From Tenebrio molitor (Eukaryota > Arthropoda > Insecta > Coleoptera > Tenebrionidae), in NCBI RefSeq assembly GCF_963966145.1, contig NC_091048.1, positions 6,882,001 to 6,946,000 on the forward strand: 64,000 nt of DNA. The letters are read 5' to 3'. Each line of letters opens with the position of its first letter. Positions within the stretch are counted from its first letter, which is position 1. A program made the translations under genes and the position numbers. Below the pieces are notes generated by a model. It saw only the letters and a list, made by a program, of their open reading frames with translations. It was not told where the DNA came from and made no database searches. Positions 1 to 9,473 of the stretch are shown here, one piece after another.

Positions 1-20
1 AGTAAATTTTCTGTGTAACT

Positions 21-1421
21 ATGGGCTTATGTAATGCTGAAACCAGGAAGAGGAGGCCGTTCAAAACCATCATCATTCCCAGAGGCATCATCAATCCGAA
101 TGAGAACAACATAATCGAGATTCCCCTGAATCTGGACGCCAACAGTAGTCTGATAGTGAAAGCGCCCAACGATGAGAATTCTTCGTTCTCTGTCGAACCC
201 TACGGCGGACACATGAAGGACATTCCCAGCTACAGACTAGAAGCCGGCGGACCTCTAATGAGTTCGGCCAGGAGCCAAGAACCTTATTACCCTTTTCCTG
301 ATACTATGTCTAGCATAAGGGCCGACAATGCTTACGTCCCAGTTGTCAGTCCGAATGTTGACGTAAGACCAAGATCGCGAGCGGATTTTAGCTGTCAGAC
401 ACAAGGCTGGTGTTCCAGCGGCCAACAAACGATATTTCAACCACCTTGTGTCCAATCGGCGGGAGTACAATCCAACATACCCCTGGACGCACATTCGCCT
501 CTCTGTCCAATCTGTGCCAGGGCTTCTTGCAAGTTCTACTCGACTTCAGGAATGAATCGCTCGTACAGCTGCCGATATCCTACTCCTCCTCCTCCGTCGC
601 CTTCTCCTCCTTGCCCCGGCCAGATAGATCCCTGTACCATCTACAATAGACCATATTCTCCTACTTGCTACCCTGTTCGAGAGCCTGCCAGTTTTCGTCT
701 GTCTTCTCTGCCCTGCAGCAAGAGCGAGATCTTTTCAGGGATAAAGAAACCGAACGAGCAGGAGTTGCTCAACAAGATGCTGGACGACAAGATCGACAAA
801 ATCTTGAAGCCTCTTCTCTTGTCTCTGGCGAGAATCTCTCCCGACGACGAAAGCGAGCTCAACTGTTCGCCCTGCACCCAGAAATACAGCACTACCTACG
901 TGGAACCCAAGTACTCTAGAGAGCGATTCTGTCCCCGCAGATCTGATCCGATGGAAACGAACTTCAGCGATTTCGGAGCGAGGGCAGCGACGTCCTTCGA
1001 GCCTTCGTTTTCGCAGAGGCACAGCTCTGCCGATTCGGATTACGAAGAATTTAGGCGCGAAGCGAACAGAAGGAGGGACATGTACTCTTTCAATTTGGAA
1101 TCTACGCGTAAAAATAAGAGTTATCCGAAATACCCGAGCGGCTTTCTTTCGGGCAATATCGTAATGAATAACGCTGACAGTTTCGACGAATCGAGAAGAC
1201 GAAAAACTGTAGATCGTGATCTTGACGGAGGTTTTCCGATGACGCCGAAGAATTCGTTCAACTGTCCTCCTTCTGCTTCGTGTCAAAGGCGAGCCAATGT
1301 CAGTTTTGGAGAGTACGATAAGGAAATGGAAGTAAACGAGAAAGAGAAAAGCCAAGATCTGGACTCTTCTTTTATCACGTTGGATAAATCTGCGGCACCC
1401 AGTAAAAGCTCTTCAAACTAA
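21..1421 (+). CDS. PRG-IEIP family protein 1, disordered, 466 aa
   Basis: Single open frame of 466 codons starting MGLCNAET. Residues 20-35 are the first copy in the window of a core also present in the genes at 8588, 14629 and 22740: PRG, two hydrophobics, x, P, x, E, three residues, IEIP. The rest looks disordered: a Cys cluster at about 162-170 (CPICxxxxC), a Pro-rich run near 188-199, one likely helix around 245-270 (NEQELLNKMLDD), then a Ser/Arg-rich tail. I do not recognise the family and assign no function. The start was chosen because the core lies close to the N terminus in all relatives. An ATTAAA at 1447-1452 could serve as the polyadenylation signal. Any upstream exon or partner gene would lie outside the window. 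Antisense open frames inside it are taken as compositional shadows. Confidence 0.8.
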   Translation: MGLCNAETRKRRPFKTIIIPRGIINPNENNIIEIPLNLDANSSLIVKAPNDENSSFSVEPYGGHMKDIPSYRLEAGGPLMSSARSQEPYYPFPDTMSSIRADNAYVPVVSPNVDVRPRSRADFSCQTQGWCSSGQQTIFQPPCVQSAGVQSNIPLDAHSPLCPICARASCKFYSTSGMNRSYSCRYPTPPPPSPSPPCPGQIDPCTIYNRPYSPTCYPVREPASFRLSSLPCSKSEIFSGIKKPNEQELLNKMLDDKIDKILKPLLLSLARISPDDESELNCSPCTQKYSTTYVEPKYSRERFCPRRSDPMETNFSDFGARAATSFEPSFSQRHSSADSDYEEFRREANRRRDMYSFNLESTRKNKSYPKYPSGFLSGNIVMNNADSFDESRRRKTVDRDLDGGFPMTPKNSFNCPPSASCQRRANVSFGEYDKEMEVNEKEKSQDLDSSFITLDKSAAPSKSSSN

Positions 1422-1643
1422 TATGTACCTACGTTGTAATTTGGAAATTAAAAATATTATAACGTTTTCTTTGTTTGTTTTTATATTTTTAGTTCTTTAT
1501 CCAATTATTACAATGTAATACGCTTATGACTGAGGACCTTATAAGATACAGTTGAAAGAAAACCAAAGACAGGAAGCTTAACAGTTTTAAAAAGTAACAG
1601 AAATAAAAACAAGTGCTAAGAACGAGAACATAATTTTGTATTT

Positions 1644-1947
1644 AAAGTAAAATCGTTATAGATGTGAATTGTCAGTGTCAAAGTTTTTAAAAATTCAGTG
1701 ACTGTACCGCTAAAAAATGTAAAAAAAATTACTGTTTTTGCTGAGACTGTAGGTATGTCAAAAGCAATGTTCGTTTCTTTTGTGAACTCATATTCCTTTC
1801 AATAAAATATTCGAATTTATAACTTGTATAAATCTGTCACATTTGACGATTGGCGCCAAAACAAAAACTTAAATACAAAAATCCCGACATCTAGGATCCC
1901 GACCAAACGTCATTTTGACAATTCACATCTATAACGATTTTACTTTA
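1644..1947. mobile_element. MITE with 31-bp terminal inverted repeats
   Basis: AAAGTAAAATCGTTATAGAT at the left end reappears inverted at the right end, with about 31 matching bases in each arm and some 240 bases between them. There is no coding capacity. It lies between the first two genes. Confidence 0.75.
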
Positions 1948-2685
1948 TTAACCTTAAGCCGTCCATATTAACCAAAAAATGAAAAGAAAAAGAATATGTA
2001 TGCATGACGACACTTCAGTACTGAGATAAAGTGTAAAGTTGCAGTGTCCTCAGTGCACCTGCAATTAGCATATGAATAGATCGAATTCAGCGTAACTTCT
2101 TCAGTCAAGTATTCTGCTAGTTCTTGTATTTCTTCTTCTTCTGCTTCTTATATCCCATACAATGTTTCGAAATAGTTTGGCCATGTTTCTTCTGTATTAT
2201 AGTGCTTTGAATTGTAATTGCCCACATGGTATTCTAGATTTCTCCGCAAACTGCAGGAAAACACAATAACTCATTCAGATAAGCGAATATTTTGCGTACA
2301 CTTTCTCATACAAAAGCAGACAAGAAGCATATTTTAACAATTCCCCCACCATCTTCCGACAAGTCGAGGAATAAGTACGCACTTTAGCTAACAAACATCT
2401 GCTTGGTTGACAGTTTGACAGTAACATTTTTTTTTTGAGTAACAACAAAAGCGTGGCGGATATTCTCTGACATTTCGTCAAACGTCAGAGAGCAGTCTTT
2501 ATCAAAATTTTAGTGCTTATTTTTCAGTTTGATGAGTATGATGTAATCGAAAAATCTTCATCCATGATGCATTCTTCTCCGAAATTATCGGTACCTTCTA
2601 CAAGTATTTATGATTGAATTAGATTAGTATTAACCAGATCGTTTAACGTGTATTAACTTTTGTAGATTCATCAACACCAATCAAC
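1948..2685. other. intergenic, 5' region of the 2686 gene
   Basis: AT-rich sequence without a convincing open frame. It must hold the promoter and 5' UTR of the gene starting at 2686. I see no clear core promoter motif. A short imperfect palindrome (CTCTGACA...TGTCAGAG-like) lies around 2466-2492. Confidence 0.4.
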
Positions 2686-3404
2686 ATGGACGGACTCAAG
2701 ATTCTGGCAGGAGCGGGACTAAGAGGCGGAACAGGAGGACCTAGCAGTATTAAAAACTAGAAACAATTTCTTTCCACTACTAACAAATATTTTATTTAGC
2801 ACTGAACCAATTAGAAAAAAAACAACCAATACCAGGACCTCCTCCAGGATTCCCTTTTTTAAACTGCAACGGAGCATACATTTCCTACGGCTACGTCGTA
2901 ACTTGTCCTTACTCACCTTCCCCAGAGGACTCTCCCACAATCGGGAAACCCAAGTTTCAGAGCACTGCAACAAGACCACCTGTTGTTGCGCAGCCTAGAG
3001 CAGGTGCTTCACCTTTCAAAATATTTGAAGAAAGCAATATTTCCCAGTCGAGAAGATCGTGTGCACCTGCGACTGGTGAAGGTTTTAGAATATATGAAGA
3101 CAGCAACTTTGGTAGTACCCCGAAAACTCCAAGACCTGAAAAACAGTTCAGAATATTTGAAGATAGTTCCGCGAGCAGATCTATGTCTTCTGGACAGGTT
3201 CGAACTCCCTTCGAGACACCCATGGCTCGAACTCCCTTCGCGCCACTCCCTGGTCAAAACTCAAGAGTGAGGTCATGCCCGAGACAACACCGCGAAGGAC
3301 CCACCTTCATATCCAAAGAAAATATATACCGAGATTCGTCTTGCGGAAGCCCAAGTTGTGGTAGCACTGGGGGATGGTTCTCCATGTCTTCCTTCGACCA
3401 ATAA
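2686..3404 (+). CDS. putative APC/C-activator-binding protein: three ABBA motifs plus KEN box
   Basis: Two exons, 2686-2746 and 2800-3404, joined across a 53-base GT-AG intron (donor GTATTA, branch-like CTAAC, acceptor TTTAG) in phase 1, giving 221 aa. The N terminus MDGLKILAGAGLRGGTGG resembles that of the 6327 gene (MDG.K....LRGG). Residues 93-98 (FKIFEE), 116-121 (FRIYED) and 137-142 (FRIFED) each fit the ABBA consensus Fx[ILV][FY]x[DE], and residues 193-195 are KEN within ISKENIY. Proteins with this combination (Acm1, BubR1, Bub1, cyclin A) bind Cdc20/Cdh1 as inhibitors or substrates. SP/TP sites (STPKTPRP) suggest CDK control. No folded domain is seen. The stop codon overlaps an AATAAA (3400-3405) and a second AATAAA is at 3569-3574. 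Gene structure is well supported; the APC/C role is inferred from motifs only. Confidence 0.8.
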
Positions 3405-3583
3405 ATATACCTAGTATTGTTTGCGTTACCCCCTTCTCATAACCAATGTAAGCAAGTGGTGTAATATATATTTTTCTTGACCAAAGTGTTTTAGAAATGG
3501 TAAAAGGTAAATTAAGAAATATATGTAGGTAAGTAAGTTGATATTTTGAATGAGAAGATTTCACAATTAATAAACTTCAACTA

Positions 3584-5550
3584 TCGTGCCTTCAAAAATA
3601 ATTATATTTAGAGTAGGCGTTGACTACGTTTTAATTCTGTTAACAGTGTAGATAAATTCGTAGGCAACCAATTATTCTCCGGAGTTACACAAGTTGCATA
3701 GTAAGTTTTGTCCCAATTTCATATTAAAATTTTGACATTTGACATTCGTTCTCTTTCCCGTTTTCAAATTGAGTTGTGTTTGTGATTTTATTCGTTTTAT
3801 TCCTCGTCTTGCGTACAAAAAAATCAGTTCTTGTCAGAACTAAAACGAAATCTGCGTCAGTGTTTTACTGTTTTTCGACATTTTTGTGAACAATGGCTTT
3901 CACTGAACAACATAAAGTCTTCATGGTAATCTGATGGTAATATCTTACTTTCGAAATGGTATGAAAATCGATGGAGTTTGGCAGTATTCCCTTGCGTTAT
4001 GTATGGAAGAGTTTGTTGAAGAATTTCCAGACATTGCAGTGGAATATACGCAGTTTCGACAAACATTAAACATTTCCTTAAAGAATTTTGAAGAAAATGG
4101 AACTCCATAAGTGATTGAAGAGGCGAGACAAGCAATGGAAGAAGCCCCAGGCACTTCAATTGAGCATTTATCACAACAACTTGGTGTGTCTATTGGTACC
4201 TGTCATTCAATTGTGAAAAAAGATCTTCACCTATTTCCCTACCGTCTCACATCTGTTCAAGAATTACATCCAGTTGATCTCCCCCAAAGATTAGAATATT
4301 ATCAATGGTTTCTGAATACTTTAGATGTTCACCTTGATAAAACCTTTTACACTGATGAAGCCTAAGTGGATATGTCAACTCTCAAAATACAAGAATGTGG
4401 AGTTCAGAAAATCCACATTTTTTCATTGAAACACCCCAGTACCCCCAGAAAGTAGGCGTTTGGGCTGCTATTAGCCAACACAGAATTATTGGTCCAATCT
4501 TTCTTGAAGGTAACAATTGTAATAATGTTTTTTAGTAATTAAATAATAATGCTTTTTAGGAAATATCAATGCTGCAAGATACAGAAATGAAATTTTGACT
4601 CCATTTTTATAACAACGGAATTATAAGCCGTAATACACCAAACAACTGGCCCCCTAGATCATGTGATTTCTTCTTGTGGCCACACATCAAAAATTCAATT
4701 TACACAACACCCATAAATGATTTGGCAGAACTACGAAATAGGATAACACAGAAAATTAATGAAATTAATAATAATCCTATTGTTTTAGAAAATATAACTA
4801 ATGCAATTAGATGAAGGACTAGGTTGTGTTTACAAGAACAGGGTGCACATTTTCAACACTTACTCTAAATTATGTATAAAATTGTTATCTCCTGTTGTGT
4901 GAGGTTATGTGCAATACTTAATTTACAATTCTTATTAGTGTTCACAGCCATGTTAATGTTATGTTTTCTTTTATGGTTTAAAGAAATAAATGAATTGATA
5001 CGACTAAACTATTTGTCACTTTGCTTAAGATGGGTATTTTCAGACTGTCTGTTTAGTTCCATGTTCAGTTTCAGTTTTCATTCAATATAAATACTGAAAC
5101 TGAATGGAGAATATGAACTAACCGTGTAACATCCCATTTACTTGTTCCCTTTATGTTAACAGTTACTTGACTTTGATGCTTTTGAAATTTTGCGATCTTA
5201 TTCGACTTTCCATTCGAATTTGGGGTATTTTTCTGCTGAAGATTAACTAAAATTTGCAGCAATGCCTCACAAAGATTTCGAAAGCTAAAACATCATCTTC
5301 CGTATATTGGCGAAAAGGCATTAGTTAGCAAATAATTTGTGATTGGAATAATGTTTGGATTATTTATTAATGTGAATTTCAATAATCTGAGATGAATGCA
5401 CTACAAAAATTAAAAATATTTTCTAACCTAATTTTATTTCGTTAAATGTCAGACCAGACGATTCTTGTGTCATTTTCTACGCTGTAAAAATGTTGCAAAC
5501 AATTGAACTTCCATAGGTTGCTCTAAATATAAATTTATTTGAAGGCACGT
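3584..5550 (+). mobile_element. degraded mariner/Tc1-superfamily element, about 2 kb
   Basis: Flanked by TA (3582-3583 and 5551-5552) and bounded by inverted ends CGTGCCTTCAAA ... TTTGAAGGCACG, with the match continuing imperfectly through a TATATTTAGAG-like stretch. It encloses a broken transposase (3893-4868). It inserted just downstream of the polyadenylation signal of the 2686 gene. Confidence 0.8.
3893..4868 (+). pseudogene. mariner-like transposase relic
   Basis: From the ATG at 3893 the frames read as an insect DDE_3-type transposase broken by stops and frameshifts. The N-terminal part ends in VEYTQFRQTLNISLKN. A helix-turn-helix follows (GTSIEHLSQQLGVSIGTCHS), then the first catalytic Asp in FYTDEA (4111-4365). 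After a stop come VGVWAAISQHRIIGP-like residues. The C-terminal part (from about 4640) carries NNWPPRSCDFFLWPHIK and ends QEQGAHFQHLL. In the related 17158 and 47079 relics the same C- and N-terminal parts survive separately. No intact frame remains, so the element cannot make transposase. Confidence 0.8.
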
Positions 5551-5942
5551 TATAATCTGTTTCAAAATCAAAAATCCACCAACAGTGCATTCTACTTCGA
5601 AAATACAACCGACAACGTCGCCGACTTTTGTTTTTAGTGTGTCTGCAAGTGTCAGAAAAAAGTGGGGTTATGAAAGAAAACTGTTGGACAGTCGTTTTGG
5701 TCGTAGTTCATCGTGTTTTTTATTCTCATTTTATTATTTCACTCAAAAAGTATGATATGGTACTGGTAGCTAAAACCTTTTTGTACATAATAATTATTTT
5801 GTGTTTCGTTTCAACAGTTCAATGTCAAATTTTGGCAAGAGCTTGAGCCAACCCAAAAAAAAAAAACTTTTTCTAGGGATTTCTTTTTTCTGCCAACATA
5901 ATTCAACAGGTGATGGATTTTTGATTTTGAAACAGATTATAA
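5550..5942. mobile_element. MITE, long inverted ends
   Basis: Left TTATAATCTGTTTCAAAATC and right GATTTTGAAACAGATTATAA are perfect inverses and extend into matching ATCCACC/GGTGATGGAT segments. It directly abuts the mariner-like element on its left. A related element is at 60606-60964 (shared CACCAAC.(C/G)TGCATTCTAC segment). Confidence 0.8.
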
Positions 5943-6326
5943 TTTTTTTTATTTTATGTTTCATCAAAATGATCTTTTTCAAAGAATATATGAGAAGAGA
6001 AGAAAAGAATTTATTGTTATAGAAAATAATGAGTTAAAACGTTAACATGATTTTTCTCTACTAAGGTAAACGTATTTATAAATGTGGAACCTGCGCTACA
6101 ACTGTCAATGTCATAAATGTCAAATATGACATAATATTTGCAAATACTATTTCAAAATTCTTTGTAAATGCAGTCCACGTCTTGCTGGTTGACAAATATT
6201 CTTTATGATTCAAGTTTATAATCCATTGTAGGAAATAATTTTAAAATGACGATAAAATTCCTCGATTCTCAGCTGATCTTTAACGTAGCCGAGTCAAGCA
6301 CCACATATTGTAGCCAACAAAGTACT

Positions 6327-8465
6327 ATGGATGGTTCAAAATTCCCGAAATGTCGCCTGCGAGGTGGTGGACTTCCAAGTCCAATATCGATAATTCCACA
6401 AAGCCCCTTGTTTTCTAATATGGCCGCGGGGTGTCAAACAACCATGCCGATAATGTGCTATCCTCCGTTCTCTCCCCAACAACATCAGAGTCTTGTGAAC
6501 GCCTCTTATCAATGTTATCCTGTTCTCATGTACGCATCACAGTCCCCCTTCCAGTCTTCGTTGCCATATCCTTGCTGTTCTCCTCCAACGATAATCCTTG
6601 CTCTTCCACATTTACCACCTACGTCGTTCGGTGAAAACTCTTGGATGTCTCCTGGTGCAAATGCTACAGGAATATCAGAAGGTGAAGTTTCACCTAATCA
6701 AGGGGTTTCATTTGCTTCACCTCAAATCACAAATGGGAGTAACCAGTTATCTCCAGAATTACTGGAAAGGCTCGCCTCATACCAAGAACAGTCAGTAACG
6801 CAAGAACCGTCAGTAACGCAGGAAACGGTTGAAGATGTGACTGAAACTACATATTTAAGTTTACCTCCATGTGCAAGTCCAAGAAATGTAGTAAAACAGG
6901 GAACGCAAGAAGATTTGGGTGAAAGAACTCATACGAGTTTACCTAAGCAGGCAAGTCCAAGAAAAATAGTGAAACAAGAAATGCTTCAAGATTTGGATGA
7001 AAGAACTCATACGAGTTCTAGGTTATCACCGGTAAAGATGCATTTTTTGCGAAACAAACCATTACAATTAGGAGGGTTTCCGTCCATAAAGAAGGGTTTG
7101 TGCCCATCAGCAGTAGCTAAGAAAATACTACCGTTCCAACTTCTCTCTCCCGTGAAAGAAGTGTCATCGCACCTTGAGCGTTCTTACAGATCTCCCATAA
7201 AACCTACACCACAACCACAACAACCTGGTGTTAATGATTTAATGACAAGTCTTTCGGAAAGCAGAAGATCACCGTCTAAAAAGCACTCGTGGTCTCATGA
7301 AAGAAGTCTGTACACTTCTACTCCCAAAAATACATTAACTGCAGAAGCTGCGCCACCAGGTACGGCAGCAAATGTCGATCATAGACACTTTCTTCAAGTA
7401 GAAGGCTTATCTCCAATACCAATCGAAAGACCAGCGCCGAAACCAGTAGTTAAAGAGCGGTCGTACCACGACAGTGATTTTAAAGAATTGTTATGTGACG
7501 ATGAGAGTTCCGAGATACAAAATTCAACAAAGAAAAGTGTTGGTCAAATATCACCGGAGTTTTTTGATCTGCAATGTTCTAGCATGTCTAATGTGGAGCT
7601 TGATAGTGAAGGGTGTAGTACTCCGGGCAGTTCAGTTGGTATCAACCCACAGGCACATCCAATAAAAGAAGTTAACGCATCACCAATGCGTTTTTGTCCT
7701 GTCAGAGAAGGTTCCGCACAACCTAAATTATCACCGGAAAAGATGCATTTTTTGCGATACAAACCATTACAATTAGGAGGGTTTCCGTCCATAAAGAAGG
7801 GTTTGCGCCCATCAGCACTACCTAAGAAAATACTACCGTTCAAACTTCTCTCCCCCGTGGCAGAAGCGTCATCGCGCCTTGAGCGTTCTTACACATCTCC
7901 CATAAAACCTGGTGTTAATAATTTAATGACAAGTCTTTCGGAAAGCAGAAGATCACCTTCTAAAAAGCACTCGTCTCATGAAAGAAGTCTATACACTTCT
8001 ACTCCCAAAAATACATTAACTGCAGAAGCTGCGCCACCAGGTACGGCAGCAAATGTCGATCATAGACACTTTCTTCAAATAGAAGGCTTATCTCCAATAC
8101 CAATCGAAAGACCAGCGGCGAAACCAGGAGTTAAAGAGCGGTCGTACCACGACAGTGATTTTAAAGAATTGTTATGTGACGATGGGAGTTCCGAGATACA
8201 AAATTCAACAAAGAAAAGTGTTGGTCAAACATCACCGGAGTGTTTTGATCTGCAATGTTCTAGCATGTCTAATGTGGAGCTTGATAGTGAAGGGAGTGGT
8301 ACTCCAGGCAGCTTAGCTGGCCTCAACCCCAATGATTTAAACGGAGAGCAAAAATACTATTTGGATTATTTGAAGTCGTTCCAACGCTCTAGAAGAGAGG
8401 AATTGATAAATCTAATCCAAAGTAGAACATCGGGAGAAAAATCAAATTTATATGAAAGTCGTTAG
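6327..8465 (+). CDS. LRGGG protein with internal 235-aa duplication and FQxxRRxxL tail
   Basis: Open frame to 8465; the frame continues up to an ATG at 6246. I prefer the ATG at 6327 (MDGSKFPKCRLRGGG) because the 2686 gene begins with the same MDG.K....LRGG pattern. That gives 712 aa. After a Pro/Cys-rich N-terminal third and three short degenerate repeats (ASPR..VKQ...DL.ERTHTS) come two near-identical blocks, about residues 233-436 and 468-668. Each starts with LSP.KMHFLR, holds SPIKP, RRSPSKK and TSTPK (CDK-like S/TPxK sites) and ends with NVELDSEG. The C terminus is a likely helix, YYLDYLKSFQRSRREEL, with FQxxRRxxL at about 685-693 also found in the 13276/21283 and 22740 proteins. Family unknown; largely disordered. 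Its stop lies 122 bases before the 8588 gene. Confidence 0.8.
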   Translation: MDGSKFPKCRLRGGGLPSPISIIPQSPLFSNMAAGCQTTMPIMCYPPFSPQQHQSLVNASYQCYPVLMYASQSPFQSSLPYPCCSPPTIILALPHLPPTSFGENSWMSPGANATGISEGEVSPNQGVSFASPQITNGSNQLSPELLERLASYQEQSVTQEPSVTQETVEDVTETTYLSLPPCASPRNVVKQGTQEDLGERTHTSLPKQASPRKIVKQEMLQDLDERTHTSSRLSPVKMHFLRNKPLQLGGFPSIKKGLCPSAVAKKILPFQLLSPVKEVSSHLERSYRSPIKPTPQPQQPGVNDLMTSLSESRRSPSKKHSWSHERSLYTSTPKNTLTAEAAPPGTAANVDHRHFLQVEGLSPIPIERPAPKPVVKERSYHDSDFKELLCDDESSEIQNSTKKSVGQISPEFFDLQCSSMSNVELDSEGCSTPGSSVGINPQAHPIKEVNASPMRFCPVREGSAQPKLSPEKMHFLRYKPLQLGGFPSIKKGLRPSALPKKILPFKLLSPVAEASSRLERSYTSPIKPGVNNLMTSLSESRRSPSKKHSSHERSLYTSTPKNTLTAEAAPPGTAANVDHRHFLQIEGLSPIPIERPAAKPGVKERSYHDSDFKELLCDDGSSEIQNSTKKSVGQTSPECFDLQCSSMSNVELDSEGSGTPGSLAGLNPNDLNGEQKYYLDYLKSFQRSRREELINLIQSRTSGEKSNLYESR
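7023..8330 (+). repeat. 705-bp-offset direct tandem duplication inside the 6327 gene
   Basis: The block beginning TTATCACCGG at 7023 recurs at 7728, an offset of 705 bases (235 codons), so the frame is kept. Copy 1 runs to about 7632 and is followed by a roughly 95-base linker; copy 2 runs to about 8330. Copy 2 lacks the PTPQPQQP-coding segment and has few substitutions, so the duplication is recent or homogenised. Confidence 0.9.
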
Positions 8466-8587
8466 AAAGCTTTGTATATTTTGTAGAAATAATCTAGTGT
8501 GTGTATGATAAAATTTGATAGACGTCAGTGTTTTTTTTTATAACGTAAAAACGTAAAAAATTTCAAGTGATATTGGAACAGGGCGAG

Positions 8588-8794
8588 ATGGAGAACCAAT
8601 CTGCGCAAAAGATAATCATACCCAGAGGCTTGATCGACCCAAGCGAAACCACAATTATTGAAATACCTCAACATCTCAAAAGAACGCCGGTGATAGTGGC
8701 ACAGAAACAGACTCGATGGGCTCAACAACCTCAGGAAACCAACGACGACTATTACCATAAAAGGAAAACTTATTCAACAAAGAAAATGAAATAA
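8588..8794 (+). CDS. PRG-IEIP minimal protein, 68 aa
   Basis: ATG at 8588 opens a 68-codon frame. Residues 12-27 are PRGLIDPSETTIIEIP, followed by HLKRTPVIV, aligning without gaps to the genes at 21 and 22740, and then a short basic tail ending KKMK. It is essentially the PRG-IEIP core alone, so this segment is probably the functional unit of the family. The stop codon overlaps an AATAAA (8791-8796). It begins 122 bases after the stop of the 6327 gene, with no canonical AATAAA between them, which suggests a shared transcript. I found no downstream exon. Function unknown. Confidence 0.75.
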   Translation: MENQSAQKIIIPRGLIDPSETTIIEIPQHLKRTPVIVAQKQTRWAQQPQETNDDYYHKRKTYSTKKMK

Positions 8795-8796
8795 AG

Positions 8797-9469
8797 CAGT
8801 ATTAATTTCTATTGAAGTTTGTTTCTTTGGGTTGGTTTTGCAAATCATTAATTAGATTTGCAAGGACACACAACGTAACAAGTCCTGTTATCGACGTTCA
8901 TCAAAGGTGAAATGATACTAAAAAATAAACTGCAAACTTAGGCCTAAGGCCCTAAGGCTTCCTCTCTTTACTCTTTCAAGCGGAATCAAAATCAAGCTTC
9001 TTAACTCATCTTCTATCGTCACAGTTATTTTTTTTTCTACGTCCTTAACTAAATTTGCTTCAAGTTTCATCATTCGTCTGATGTTGGTTGTCATTTCTTG
9101 CTCTACCTAAACTCAATTCGCGGCAATTGTATTTTTGCTTACAAGTTTATCCCAAAAATTGTTAATTTTTTTTTTATTAATCTAACTTTTTTCAGTCTGC
9201 CAGTTATCTCATTTTCGTTATTTACTTTATCATTGAAAATCATTCCTAGATATTTGTATTTTTCAATTTCTTGTAAGTACCTACCGTATGCTGCTTCAGT
9301 CTAGGATCATTTCCTCCGTTTCCTTCAAAGATAAATTTTACTTAAAAAACAGAACAAGAGAGGCCCTTGTTGGCACCAACAGAAATATATGAGTAGGTGT
9401 CTAGTGCGAATGCGAGAGAAGAACTTAAAGAATTTATTAAACTCTCATCTCATTATAAGAGACAGATAG
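8797..9469. other. intergenic, nothing recognised
   Basis: AT-rich DNA without a supported gene, RNA or clear repeat structure. It separates the 8588 gene from the solo LTR. Confidence 0.5.
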
Positions 9470-9473
9470 GTAC

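Noticed and set aside
735..1355. 206-aa antisense frame inside the first gene
   Set aside because: It lies wholly within a supported coding exon on the other strand, is rich in Arg/Phe from antisense codons and has no recognisable domain.
5628..6022. Two small plus-strand frames with hydrophobic stretches
   Set aside because: Both overlap a MITE's inverted repeats and poly-A/T tracts; no gene signals.
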